Assembly: GCA_016191165.1 (NCBI GenBank)
Contig: JACPPF010000089.1
Span: forward strand, 62,001 to 126,000
Source of the DNA: Planctomycetota bacterium
GTDB lineage: Bacteria; Planctomycetota; Planctomycetia; Gemmatales; Gemmataceae
DNA: 64,000 nt
Reading direction: 5' to 3'
In this document: one piece after another, positions 43,395 through 55,286 of the stretch
How the letters are laid out: every line of letters begins with the position of its first letter
Position numbering within the stretch: position 1 is the stretch's first letter
Notes under the pieces: model-generated
What the model saw: the letters and a program-made list of their open reading frames with translations, nothing else
What the model was told of the DNA's origin: nothing
Database searches by the model: none
Translations under genes and position numbers: made by a program

Positions 43395-44306
43395 TCATTT
43401 CAACGCCGCGGGAACATGTTTCCACGCCGTCGCTGGCGCGGGTCCGACGTGAATGGCGCGAAGGCCCGCGTCCTTGGCGATTTGGGCGGCGCTCGCATTT
43501 TTTGCGATCGCGACATGCGAACCCGGAAAGCGTTGCTTGAGCCAATCCAGCGCTGCACGCCGGGTGTCGGCGGGCAGCTCGGTGTCAGCAAAATGCGGCC
43601 GACCGAGCACGGGGCCCACGGGCAGCTTACCGCGATTGGCGCCGATCCAGCCGCGGGTCTTGCGAAATTCATGCGCCTGGGTGGTTGCCAGCGCCAGGTA
43701 CACGATGTGCCATTTTTCCCTGGCGAGGGCCAACAGCGAGGCCGAGGCCTGGGGATCGACCGTGCTGCCGTCGAAGGTCGCATCGGCATCGACAATCAGA
43801 AGGCGTGCGTCCCTGGGCCAAACGAAGACGCGCCCCGGGTCGCGCTGGTTGATTTGCTTGTCGCGATCGACGTAATGGACGAGGTAATCCGCGACCGCGT
43901 TCTTCGCCATCGGCCACTCGGCGGATGCCGTCCCGTGCTCGTCGCTCTTGACGATGATCTCCACGGGGTCGTCGTTGGCCTTGGCCAGCGCCGGGCGCGC
44001 GGAGCTGAAGACGAGGGTGTGTCCTTGCAGCGAGCGTTCAACGGGGTCATCGGCCGATCTCAGGAGTCTGGCCCGCACACTCGCCGTTTCCTCGCTCGTG
44101 CAGATGACGTCCAGTGCCATGACCTGAAGTGGCGCCGGCCGGGGACGAGGATACAGCCAGTACGCCAATCCCGCCAGCACCATTGTGCTCAGCGCCAGGA
44201 CGACGAGCACCGGTTTCCACGGCTGCGGACGACGCCGGGCAAGCGATTCCTTGAGCTGCCTTGCCAGGACTTCGGCATTCGGGGATGGGGGTTTGGGTTC
44301 TGACAT
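43395..44306 (-). CDS. Membrane-anchored protein with a degenerate HAD-like domain
   Basis: A 303-residue protein starting MSEPKPPSPNAEV. One membrane segment is at ~32-53 (VLVVLALSTMVLAGLAYWLY), then a beta-rich region to ~130. The part from ~150 has RLLIVDADATFDGSTVDP followed by ASLLALAREKWHIVYLALA and GWIGANRGKLPVGPVLGR, which looks like an LNS2/HAD phosphatase core, but the catalytic DxD reads DADA. I consider the HAD relation probable and phosphatase activity doubtful. It lies downstream of the NadD-like gene on the same strand, separated by a palindrome. Confidence 0.6.
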   Translation of the reverse strand: MSEPKPPSPNAEVLARQLKESLARRRPQPWKPVLVVLALSTMVLAGLAYWLYPRPRPAPLQVMALDVICTSEETASVRARLLRSADDPVERSLQGHTLVFSSARPALAKANDDPVEIIVKSDEHGTASAEWPMAKNAVADYLVHYVDRDKQINQRDPGRVFVWPRDARLLIVDADATFDGSTVDPQASASLLALAREKWHIVYLALATTQAHEFRKTRGWIGANRGKLPVGPVLGRPHFADTELPADTRRAALDWLKQRFPGSHVAIAKNASAAQIAKDAGLRAIHVGPAPATAWKHVPAALK

Positions 44307-44342
44307 CGGGTTTTTCCGTTGCAAAGCCCAGGGCCGGCGGCT

Positions 44343-44453
44343 TTGCTACGCAATTGTAGGTCAGGCTTTCCAGCCTGACGCGAAGCGCCCATTATCAACT
44401 AACATTGGCTACGCTGTCAGGCTAGAAAGCCTGACCTACGAAATACGTAGCAA
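44343..44453. repeat. Nested palindromic element, family I
   Basis: Outer arms TTGCTACG (44343-44350) and CGTAGCAA (44446-44453); inner arms GTAGGTCAGGCTTTC (44356-44370) and GAAAGCCTGACCTAC (44425-44439), both perfect, each with its own small hairpin (CAGGCTTTCCAGCCTG). A two-layer design like that at 17310. Confidence 0.85.
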
Positions 44454-44485
44454 CGCTGGGGCCGGCCGTCTCGGGGCTTTCGCCC

Positions 44486-45088
44486 TCAGGTGCGCAGCGC
44501 CGTCGAGGAAATGTCCCAGCGAAATCTTTCCGGCGCGATGCCGTCAAACAAATCGCGAAATCTCGGCGGGATCGCCACATCGCCGACGCCCCAGCATTTT
44601 CCCTTCTCATCCGCACGACATGCAACCAAAAAACGGCAATTCAGATCCGCGATTCTTTGAAGGGACGCCAACATCGCGGCTTCATCGTTTTGGTAATAAC
44701 ACGGCGCCACAATCCGCACCGCGGTGTCCGCGCCGACGAGGAACGTCGTCCCGGGAAAACACTCCGCCTTCTGAACAAACCGTGGCGCCAGCGTCAGCCA
44801 GACGTGCGCCTGCCCCTCGAACTGGGCCAGGCGGTTGCGAATTTCCGTTTGCGTCAGCGCCGGCTTATCGACATTGGCGACACTCAGCTCAAACGAAACG
44901 GCGTCGCCCAGGATTTGCTCGGCAATTCGCGCCAGTTCCCAGTGGCCGCGATGGACGGGATTGAAGGAGCCAGGCAGCAGGACTTTCACCGAAGCGCTGA
45001 CGTCCGCCTGCATTTGGCCATCCGGCGCGACATGCAATACGCCGCCTACGTCGAAGAAGCGGTCCAGTGGATGATCAACAAGCGACAT
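44486..45088 (-). CDS. Cytidylyltransferase-fold (NadD-like) nucleotidyltransferase
   Basis: A 200-residue protein. After ~33 residues come VLLPGSFNPVHRGHWELA with the HxGH nucleotide-binding motif and, near the C-terminus, ISSTALR, the ISSTxIR-type motif of the same fold. NTP:nucleotide or phosphopantetheine-like transfer is therefore supported; the mid-region HVWLTLAPRFVQKAECFPGT and VGADTAVRIV resembles NadD, but assignment to nicotinate mononucleotide is not certain. A family D hairpin lies directly upstream of the start, replacing any clear ribosome binding site. Confidence 0.8.
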   Translation of the reverse strand: MSLVDHPLDRFFDVGGVLHVAPDGQMQADVSASVKVLLPGSFNPVHRGHWELARIAEQILGDAVSFELSVANVDKPALTQTEIRNRLAQFEGQAHVWLTLAPRFVQKAECFPGTTFLVGADTAVRIVAPCYYQNDEAAMLASLQRIADLNCRFLVACRADEKGKCWGVGDVAIPPRFRDLFDGIAPERFRWDISSTALRT

Positions 45089-45105
45089 GAAGAATTTCGT
45101 TTACC

Positions 45106-45124
45106 CGCTCGCCTTTGGCGAGCG
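45106..45124. repeat. Palindromic hairpin, family D
   Basis: CGCTCGCC-TTT-GGCGAGCG, 8-bp perfect stem, preceded by GTTTACC; it lies between the HTH-EIIA gene stop and the NadD-like start. Confidence 0.82.
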
Positions 45125-45135
45125 CGAACATCCAC

Positions 45136-45828
45136 TTACTCAACCAACTCGCGCTCCGCGCGTTCGATGACTTGCACGGCATCCGCCGGCGTTTCCGCTT
45201 CGCGCAGCTCGTCGAAGAAGCCAGGCCGAAGCATCATGCGCGACAGCCTCGCCAGGACGCGCAGGTGCGTGATCGCATCGCGGCAACTGACCAGGAAGAA
45301 GAGATCGGTCAACCCGCCGTCCGGCGCCCCGAAAGGAATGCCTCGCCCCGTGCGCGCGAACACGATGATCGATTCGCCCTGCGCACGTTCAGAAAGCGGA
45401 CGATGCGGATGCGGGATCGCCACGCCCGACGCCAACGCGGTGCTGCCCATCTCCTCGCGGCGTTTGATCGCCTCGTGCAGAACCTCGCCGTCATAGACCT
45501 GCCAGGATTGCTCAGCCAACAGGGCAAGCTCCTTCAGCACGGACGCCTTGGTCGTCGCCCGCAACGGCACCGCGCAGGTGTTCTCCGAAAGCATTGAGCT
45601 GACCAGCACATCGCCGGCAACACAAGTCGCGGTGCGCGGGCGCTCCAGGGCGGTCAACTCTTCCTCCGTAAAGGCGTGCATCTGCGTTTCAATCCAGTGA
45701 TTGATCTCGGTCGAGGAAAACCGCCACTCGCCTCCCACCTTCTTCCCGGGCAAATACCCACGGCTGGCCAGCTTACTCACTGCGCGCGCATCGCGATGCA
45801 AATAAGCTGCCAGCTGGTCAATGTCCAT
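45136..45828 (-). CDS. Excisionase-type HTH fused to PTS EIIA domain
   Basis: A 230-residue protein starting MDIDQLAAYLHRDARAVSKL at 45828. Residues 1-60 form an excisionase/MerR-like winged HTH (KKVGGEWRFSSTEINHWIET). Residues ~80-220 are a fructose/mannitol-type EIIA domain, with the phosphorylatable His in ASGVAIPHPHRP (first His) and GIPFGAPDGGLTDLFFLVSC. No EIIB/EIIC permease is nearby. Such fusions likely sense nitrogen- or sugar-PTS phosphorylation rather than import sugar; target genes are unknown. Confidence 0.82.
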   Translation of the reverse strand: MDIDQLAAYLHRDARAVSKLASRGYLPGKKVGGEWRFSSTEINHWIETQMHAFTEEELTALERPRTATCVAGDVLVSSMLSENTCAVPLRATTKASVLKELALLAEQSWQVYDGEVLHEAIKRREEMGSTALASGVAIPHPHRPLSERAQGESIIVFARTGRGIPFGAPDGGLTDLFFLVSCRDAITHLRVLARLSRMMLRPGFFDELREAETPADAVQVIERAERELVE

Positions 45829-45978
45829 GATTTGGTTCTCCACGGCCCACCTCTCCAATCGTTTTAACCGGACCTCTCCCCGTAGGCTGGATATTTTACC
45901 AAATCGCCGGGACAAAAGGGATGCGAGTTCGACCGTTTTTGCCGATCACGCAAGCCGGCGGGGCGGTGCAAACGCTTC

Positions 45979-49545
<3,567 letters not shown>

Positions 49546-49732
49546 GAAATCCTCCGCAGTTAAGATACGAGTGGGATAATCGATGGCAAAGTCGAAGCTC
49601 GCGCGGCGGTTTCGAAAACCTTTTGCGAATTGGCGCTTGACTTTTGCTTTGAGATAGTGTACGTGCGTTCAAACAGCTAGGCGCACCGCGCGGACCCGCC
49701 GAGCGACACGACGCTACCCTTGGCGTCGAGGT

Positions 49733-51235
49733 CTACGGAAGCCGCGTGACGCGCAGCTGGTAGGGTTGTTGATTTTTGGGCAGGACGGCGCCGGCGTGGA
49801 CGGCGTACGTTCCGGATCGAGGCGCAGTGTAGGTCACGACGGCGCTGCCCAGGCCCTGGTTTTCCGCCACGCGTTTCTGGTCCGGGTCGAAAACCATGAC
49901 GGAGCTACTCGCATTGGGAAGCGACATCTCGATGCGGTACTTTCGGCCTTGCTCGAGCGAGATCACGTAGGCCTTGGTGGAGCGATTGCCCGCGAGTCGG
50001 GGATCGCTTCCGCCGAACTCGCGGCGATCCGTATAGTCGCCGTTCTCATCCAAACCCGCCAGGATCGTTTGCAGCGTCGGCAGCTTTTGAACCATGCGCA
50101 GCGTGTAATCTCCAAGCGCAAAGTCTTTACTCGTGACGGCAAGTTTGTACTTGCCCGCAGCGGGGGGACGGTAGCTGATCTGGATGCGCTGATTGAAGTC
50201 GCCGACGTATTCGAGCGTGCGGCCATTCTCCTGGATTTGCATGACGGGCTTCCAGTTGAAACCGTGCGCGTCGAGGTTGAAGAGGTATTCGCGGTCCGCC
50301 TCCAGCGTGACCTCATAGTCCCGGGTGGGCCCGTGGTTCTTGGCGCCGATGTTGAACGGGTATTCCACCCGCAGGCGATGTTGGTAGGGGTGGTTGAGAA
50401 TGGCGGCGACCGGGACCGGGCGGTTGTACGGCGCGATGTTCATGGTGAAGTTGCCCGCGAAGCGTTCCTGCGTGGTAATGTGAATCAGGTAGTCGGCGGT
50501 CCGCTTCGGCTCGTACGAGATCATCAGTCGGCGCGCTGGAAAGACGCCCATCTTGTCGGCGACGCTGGCCTCACCGTCGAAGATTCGCAAGCGGGGCGTG
50601 ATGTTGAAGCCCGCGACGTGGAAGTTGTAGATCTTGCCCTGCTGAAGCCGAATCCGGTGCAAGCTGTAGGGTCCGTCGTTGCCCCATTTACCATGATCGA
50701 TCCACCCAGCGGGGAAGTTAGCCCGTGCGTTGACGAGGGCGCTGCCGTCGAAGGCGGGAAAAATCTCCACGGGTCGAACGGCCTCGGCCGGCTTTTTCTG
50801 ATCGAGAAAAAAGCCCTTGTCGCGGAGGGCGCGGTCGTCTTTTGCGAAGCGGTCCTTGGCGACTCGCTTGTCCTTGAATCGAACGCCGTCCGGGTCTTGC
50901 TCGGCGAGGTGGATTGGCCGAGTCGATTGAAGCGGCGCGCCCAGATGGGTCGCGATCCAAGCCACGGAAAACGCGCCGATGCCGAACAGACCCAGAACAA
51001 AAAGGAGCAGCGTGGCGATCAACCAGCCAAGCGAAGCTGTCGGCTCAGGCGGGGGCGGGGTACGTTTCGGCGGCGGCGGGGCTTCCGCCGCGGGAACCGG
51101 AGCCACGACCGGCGCCGGCGGCGCCTTGACCTCAAAGACCTGCCGACATTGCTGGCAGCGCACCTGCTGGCCGGCCAAGTCGTCCGGCAGCTCAAAAAAC
51201 GCCAGACAGGCGGGACAGTTCATCGAGATTGCCAT
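49733..51235 (-). CDS. Zinc-finger-like, single-pass membrane protein with beta-rich C-terminus
   Basis: A 500-residue protein starting MAISMNCPACLAFFELPDDL. The first ~37 residues form an MJ0042-type zinc ribbon (CPAC..CQQC). A Pro-rich linker follows, then a membrane segment (LGWLIATLLLFVLGLFGIGA, ~69-89). The large extracytoplasmic part contains three repeats of a PPC-like beta domain (RIRLQQGKIYNFHVAGF, VTLEADREYLFNLDAHGFNW, ISLEQGRKYRIEMSLPNASS). Similar architectures are frequent in planctomycetes. Function unknown. Confidence 0.75.
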   Translation of the reverse strand: MAISMNCPACLAFFELPDDLAGQQVRCQQCRQVFEVKAPPAPVVAPVPAAEAPPPPKRTPPPPEPTASLGWLIATLLLFVLGLFGIGAFSVAWIATHLGAPLQSTRPIHLAEQDPDGVRFKDKRVAKDRFAKDDRALRDKGFFLDQKKPAEAVRPVEIFPAFDGSALVNARANFPAGWIDHGKWGNDGPYSLHRIRLQQGKIYNFHVAGFNITPRLRIFDGEASVADKMGVFPARRLMISYEPKRTADYLIHITTQERFAGNFTMNIAPYNRPVPVAAILNHPYQHRLRVEYPFNIGAKNHGPTRDYEVTLEADREYLFNLDAHGFNWKPVMQIQENGRTLEYVGDFNQRIQISYRPPAAGKYKLAVTSKDFALGDYTLRMVQKLPTLQTILAGLDENGDYTDRREFGGSDPRLAGNRSTKAYVISLEQGRKYRIEMSLPNASSSVMVFDPDQKRVAENQGLGSAVVTYTAPRSGTYAVHAGAVLPKNQQPYQLRVTRLP

Positions 51236-51256
51236 GGCAATTGCCTCGCGGATGCC

Positions 51257-52165
51257 TCAAGAAAATGGCCGATCTCTGTCAACCTTATCCGGATTGCGTG
51301 CGACTGCCAAGTCTGAACACGCCTCCCTGGTCAGGAAGCGGACGATTTCCATGGCCACGTCAAGGCCCGAAGTCGGCGCCAGCGCGCGCCAGCCGGGCAC
51401 GGCGTTGACTTCGAGCACGTAATACCCGCCGTCGGGTCGAGGCAACAGGTCGATGCCCGCGACCTGGACGCCGACCGCGCTCGCCGCCGCCAGGGCCAGG
51501 CGTTCCTCCTCAAGCGTCACCGCTACGAGCTCCGTCCTGCCTCCCTGGGCCACGTTGGTGCGCCAGCCGTCTCTGGCGTGACGCCGCATTGCTGTCAAGA
51601 CTCGGCCACCGATGACGAAAACGCGCAGGTCCCAGCCCGGGTGATGGATGAACTGCTGAAGGTAAAGCACCGCCTGCGTGCGTTCCAGCGTGCGAAAAGT
51701 TCGCCAGGCGATTTCCGGGTCGCTGATCCGCACCATGCCGCGCCCCTCGGAACCAAAGAGCGGCTTGACGACGACATCGCCGCCAAGTTGTTCGAACGCA
51801 GCCAGCGCCGTCTCCGCATCCTGACAGACGATCGTCGCCGGCGTCGGCAACCCGGCGGCGTCCAGGCGCGCACAAGCAAGATACTTGTCGATGCAAACTT
51901 CCAGGGCTCGAGCGGAATTGAGTACGCGCTTCCCGCTGGCTTCAAGCTGATGCAAAACATCCATGCGAAAGACGACTTGCTCAAGCGACCCCGGCGGCAT
52001 GGTGCGAACGATCACCGCGTCGTATCCAGAAAGCGAAAGCTTCGGCAGCGACGCCCATACCCTCCGGAAATCCACCGCCTCGGCACGATGGCCCAACGCC
52101 GCGGCGGCTCGCATCAGGTCGCGCACATGCCAGCCGGCGCCGCTTGAAAGGAGTGCGATGTTCAT
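51257..52165 (-). CDS. RimK-like ATP-grasp protein of the tetrahydromethanopterin cluster
   Basis: A 302-residue ATP-grasp enzyme starting MNIALLSSGAGWHVRDLM at 52165. ATP-grasp features are VVVKPLFGSEGRGMVRI (glycine-rich loop with Lys) and GIDLLPRPDGGYYVLEVNAV with the Mg2+ ligands Asp, Glu and Asn. It forms a carboxylate-amine bond at the expense of ATP. It lies immediately downstream of mch, separated only by a family F palindrome. In methylotrophs and methanogens, ATP-grasp proteins of this sort (MfnD/ORF5-like) help make methanofuran or tetrahydromethanopterin, so a biosynthetic role is plausible. Confidence 0.82.
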   Translation of the reverse strand: MNIALLSSGAGWHVRDLMRAAAALGHRAEAVDFRRVWASLPKLSLSGYDAVIVRTMPPGSLEQVVFRMDVLHQLEASGKRVLNSARALEVCIDKYLACARLDAAGLPTPATIVCQDAETALAAFEQLGGDVVVKPLFGSEGRGMVRISDPEIAWRTFRTLERTQAVLYLQQFIHHPGWDLRVFVIGGRVLTAMRRHARDGWRTNVAQGGRTELVAVTLEEERLALAAASAVGVQVAGIDLLPRPDGGYYVLEVNAVPGWRALAPTSGLDVAMEIVRFLTREACSDLAVARNPDKVDRDRPFS

Positions 52166-52174
52166 GCAACGGGC

Positions 52175-52257
52175 CAAGCCCCGGGATGAGCGCAGCGATT
52201 CCCGGGGATCGGGCCTGCGAAGATCCCCGAGATTCACTGCGCTCATCCCGGGGCTTG
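52175..52257. repeat. Palindromic element, family F
   Basis: CAAGCCCCGGGATGAGCGCA begins the left arm (52175-52195); the right arm (52237-52257) is its exact 21-bp complement, with additional internal symmetry (CCCGGGGATC..GATCCCCGAG). It fills the mch-ATP-grasp junction. Confidence 0.92.
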
Positions 52258-52261
52258 AATG

Positions 52262-53218
52262 TTAGCCAAAAAACGACTGGAACAACACATCGCCGCGCGA
52301 CCGGCCAAACGAAAAACTGCGCCCGGTCTTCAGATTGCTAAGAACGATCTCCGCGGGGCTGAAGAGCATCGGGTCGATCTTGTAGAAGTCCATGTTGCAG
52401 CGTTCAAAGATCGACGCGAACGGGGCGCCGTAGTCGGGCGACGCCGAGGCCGGGACCTTCGGGCCGACCTCCGCAAGCTGATCGTCCTCGGCTTGCACCC
52501 AGATCGTCACGCGGCCGCCGTAGAGGATCGCGTCATTCGTTCGGCCAATGGCGCCGAGTTCGTCCTTGGCAACGGGCGGAAGCGGCGCGGAACCAAAACC
52601 AGCCACGACCTGGGTGAGGTCGAACTTCAACTCGTGCAGCTTGTGCAACGCCGTCTCCAGCGATCGCGCCACGACCTGGAGGTTACCGGCGAGACTTGCG
52701 GCGGGAGCGGCCAGCAGCGTGATCTTGTTCGCGGGCAGGTTAAGTGAGGCGCTCAGTTGCTCGATGACCGCGTCGTCCGGCAGCTTGCGGCTTTCGAGCA
52801 CGCCAACCGCGACCGGCGCTTCCTCCCTGCCGGGGATGTGGTTGAACAGGTCCTCTTTGCCGTGGGCCGCACGCATCGGGCCGGAACCCATGGCGAAGAA
52901 TTTTCCCGCCTTGATTTCCCAGCCAGCGTATTGCGACGCCATGCAGGCGAGCACGGGGTGATCGGTACTCACGACGACGCTTGGACAGGCGATCCCCGCG
53001 ACATCGCCCGGCACGAGCGCGACTTCCGCCTGCCCAGCCAGGCAGACGCGCGCGAGAGATATGCCCGCCTGCAAACCGCCGAGCGTTTTGATGCCACAGT
53101 CGATGACCCGGGCGCCGGCCGTCGTTGTGTGGACCTGGATTCGCTGCGCCCCGGCGTTCGAGGCGACAAAGTCAGCCAGACGCATCGCGCGTTCGTTCAA
53201 GGTGAGGGTGGCGGCCAC
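52262..53218 (-). CDS. mch: Methenyltetrahydromethanopterin cyclohydrolase
   Basis: A 318-residue enzyme with a GTG start preceded by GGAGG. It interconverts methenyl- and formyl-tetrahydromethanopterin in cytoplasmic C1 transfer. Family features are IDCGIKTLGGLQAGISLARV, VVVSTDHPVLACMASQYAGW, FFAMGSGPMRAAHGKEDLF and GRTNDAILYGGRVTIWVQAE; the length is normal. The neighbours are two ATP-grasp genes on the same strand. Other parts of the pathway (fae, mtd, fhc) are not in the window. Presence of this archaeal-type cofactor pathway is a known trait of planctomycetes. Confidence 0.92.
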   Translation of the reverse strand: MAATLTLNERAMRLADFVASNAGAQRIQVHTTTAGARVIDCGIKTLGGLQAGISLARVCLAGQAEVALVPGDVAGIACPSVVVSTDHPVLACMASQYAGWEIKAGKFFAMGSGPMRAAHGKEDLFNHIPGREEAPVAVGVLESRKLPDDAVIEQLSASLNLPANKITLLAAPAASLAGNLQVVARSLETALHKLHELKFDLTQVVAGFGSAPLPPVAKDELGAIGRTNDAILYGGRVTIWVQAEDDQLAEVGPKVPASASPDYGAPFASIFERCNMDFYKIDPMLFSPAEIVLSNLKTGRSFSFGRSRGDVLFQSFFG

Positions 53219-53240
53219 CGGCGGTCCTCCATTAAGGGAT

Positions 53241-53280
53241 TCGTTTAGCGCTCGCCTGGCGCCGCGTGAGCCCTAAACGA
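53241..53280. repeat. Palindromic element, family D-like
   Basis: TCGTTTAGCGCTC (53241-53253) pairs with GAGCCCTAAACGA (53268-53280) with one mismatch, between the upstream ATP-grasp and mch. Confidence 0.7.
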
Positions 53281-53295
53281 ATAGGGTTTGGTGTA

Positions 53296-54429
53296 TCATC
53301 CGCACAAGCGCCGGTCGAGAGCCTGCGCTTTTTCTCGCAACTTCGTTTCACATTCGTGAACGGTCGACGCCGAGGCGAACACGGTGAGCACGGGCCGGCC
53401 CGCTTCGATAATCTCCCCGGCGCGGGGGATGTCGGCATGTTCAACGGAATCGAGATTGCCACCCGGTTCGAGCGATTCAACCCACGGGCCATCGGTCGGA
53501 AACGAAAATGTCTTGCGCGCAAACAGAATCGCCTTCCCGCAAATCGAGCGCGCCGCCCCGGCTGGCGCCGGCGCCGTGGCAGCAAAAGCCGCCGCGTGGT
53601 GAAGCAGGTACGCACCCTGGCAAGCACGCTCCAGGATTTCCACCGACGCCGTGTAACGCGGATTGATCTCGACGGGCCACGGCACGCCATCGCGCACCAT
53701 CGCATCGATGCCGAATAGACCGCGTAGCTGAAAGTCCTGGCCAAGCGCTGTGCCAAGTTCACGCCAGCGTTGCAACTCGGTCTCTGAAATCGGCAGTGGC
53801 CCAACACTCCCGGCATAATGAAAACCGGTCGCGTTCAACCAGGGCGTGCCGATCAACTGGCGCGTGATACCAAGCAACATCACCTGATCCCGATCGGCGA
53901 CAAAGACCGCGGAGCACGGCTTCCCCTCGATACGTTCCTGCAAAAAATGCGTGCGCGGATTGAACGTCTGCCGCTTGTATTCACGAACCGCGTAACCGCC
54001 GGCGCTCCTGCGTGGTTTCAAGATCCAGGCGCCGTTGACCTCGGGCGCCTTCGAGACGGCCGGGCAAGGGATGCGATGAAGCTCAAGACATTGCGTCCAG
54101 CGCTCGGGCGAACGAATCGCGCGCAGCACCTCCGGCGAGTTGCCCCAGAGGGCGCGATCGATCCTGGCAATCAGGTCCGGCCGATTCTCCAGGGCGCCTG
54201 TGTAAATCACCGGCCCCGGCGGCGCGTCGGCGAGCGCGTCGAGCAAACCGTCCGGATAGGCCGCGGCCGAAACTTTGCGAACCGTTGCGATGCGCTCGAG
54301 ATCGACATCGGCAAACAGATCGGCGCACCACGGCGTCCGCCCGGCCCGCAGCGCGGACATGGCGGCGGCGCGCGTGCTGGCGCCGAGGAGGATCACCGTT
54401 GAGTCGGATTGGGCGCCTTTTTCCTTCAT
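53296..54429 (-). CDS. ATP-grasp protein of the tetrahydromethanopterin cluster
   Basis: A 377-residue protein starting MKEKGAQSDSTVILLGASTR. The N-terminal domain is a flavin/nucleotide-like preATP-grasp fold. The central ATP-grasp part contains WILKPRRSAGGYAVRE (Lys/Gly loop), FLQERIEGKPCSAVFVADRD and GVPWPVEINPRYTAS with the Mg2+ ligand Glu and Asn. It resembles the ATP-grasp ORFs (ORF17-like) that accompany mch in planctomycete and methylotroph C1 clusters. It is the first gene of the three-gene operon ATP-grasp, mch, ATP-grasp. Confidence 0.8.
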   Translation of the reverse strand: MKEKGAQSDSTVILLGASTRAAAMSALRAGRTPWCADLFADVDLERIATVRKVSAAAYPDGLLDALADAPPGPVIYTGALENRPDLIARIDRALWGNSPEVLRAIRSPERWTQCLELHRIPCPAVSKAPEVNGAWILKPRRSAGGYAVREYKRQTFNPRTHFLQERIEGKPCSAVFVADRDQVMLLGITRQLIGTPWLNATGFHYAGSVGPLPISETELQRWRELGTALGQDFQLRGLFGIDAMVRDGVPWPVEINPRYTASVEILERACQGAYLLHHAAAFAATAPAPAGAARSICGKAILFARKTFSFPTDGPWVESLEPGGNLDSVEHADIPRAGEIIEAGRPVLTVFASASTVHECETKLREKAQALDRRLCG

Positions 54430-54534
54430 GGTTGGATTGCCTGGTTTTTTTCGATTGGCCTGCGCTCAGGGATGGTAGAGTAATTCCATTTCAGGTAACA
54501 TATACTGCGCGCACGCGAGATTAGCATCGCTATT

Positions 54535-54607
54535 ACGAGCCGCGACCGTAAGGGAGCGGGAACAAGTCAACGCTCCCTTTCAATGCTCCCTCACGGTCGC
54601 GGCTCGT
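54535..54607. repeat. Palindromic element, family J
   Basis: ACGAGCCGCGACCGTAAGGG starts the left arm (54535-54558); GCTCCCTCACGGTCGCGGCT in the right arm (54585-54607) complements it with one mismatch. Internal CGCTCCCTTT pairs with the same arm, giving three-way symmetry. Lies in the divergent space between the ATP-grasp gene and the antitoxin gene. Confidence 0.82.
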
Positions 54608-54664
54608 CAATGACGATGGGTCATTTCGTGGCGCGTGCGGTATTGCTTGATGGAGGTAAACGAC

Positions 54665-54895
54665 ATGACGCCAAACGTAAAGAGCTTGGGTATTGATCAG
54701 ATGCCGCGCGAAGCACGCGTAGCGCTGGTTCACGAAATCTGGGATACGATTGCGGCGGAATCACAAGCATTCCCGCTGAGCGAGGCTCAGCGAATGGAAC
54801 TTGAACGCCGGCTTGCGGATGATGACGCGAATCCCGACGATGTGGTACCTTGGGACAAAGTAAAACGGGCCGCGCTCGCGAGGCTGAAGGCATGA
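54665..54895 (+). CDS. Addiction-module antitoxin (TIGR02574/PF09720-like)
   Basis: A 76-residue protein starting MTPNVKSLGIDQMPREARVA, preceded by GGAGG at about 8 bases. LVHEIWDTIAAESQAFPLSE and the acidic, helical C-terminus ELERRLADDDANPDDVVPWD are the recognised pattern of the small antitoxins paired with ParE/RelE toxins. Its stop overlaps the toxin start (ATGA at 54892-54895). The toxin is broken, so the antitoxin is now unpaired. Confidence 0.85.
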   Translation: MTPNVKSLGIDQMPREARVALVHEIWDTIAAESQAFPLSEAQRMELERRLADDDANPDDVVPWDKVKRAALARLKA

Positions 54896-55188
54896 GCACC
54901 AAACTGGCGTTTCGCCGAGTGGTCGAGTCGGAGTTCGCTGAGTCCGGTGAATAGTATGAAAGCCAGCGGGCAGGGTTGGGCGGTGAGTTTATCGCCGAAG
55001 TCGAGCGCGTTCTCGACTCGATTGCTGATGATCCCTTGCGGTATCCGATTGTTTTCAAAGACATTCGCGAGGCTATCGTCGCACGGTTCCCGTTCGCGGT
55101 CTATTATCGTGTCAAGCCTGGCCGGGTTATTGTTATTGCCGTATTCCATTGCTCGCGTGACCCCGGCATTTGGCAGGCTCGGCCTTGA
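54892..55188 (+). pseudogene. ParE/RelE-family toxin, broken by one in-frame stop codon
   Basis: The start ATG overlaps the antitoxin stop. The first 20 codons read MSTKLAFRRVVESEFAESGE, then TAG at 54952-54954, then the frame continues as YESQRAGLGGEFIAEVERVL to the stop TGA ending at 55188, with DDPLRYPIVFKDIREAIVAR and FPFAVYYRVKPGRVIVIAVF further on. In ParE toxins this site is normally Trp-Tyr-Glu, and Trp is TGG, so one base change (TGG to TAG) has occurred. Everything after the stop is well conserved, indicating a recent loss. Confidence 0.9.
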
Positions 55189-55286
55189 TCCTCTTGTGAA
55201 TGCCGCTTTTCGATTGTCACACAAAAACCGAATAATTGAGTAATTGACACGCCCTCCTTCCACCGGCTTTTCTCAGGACCCCTGCG

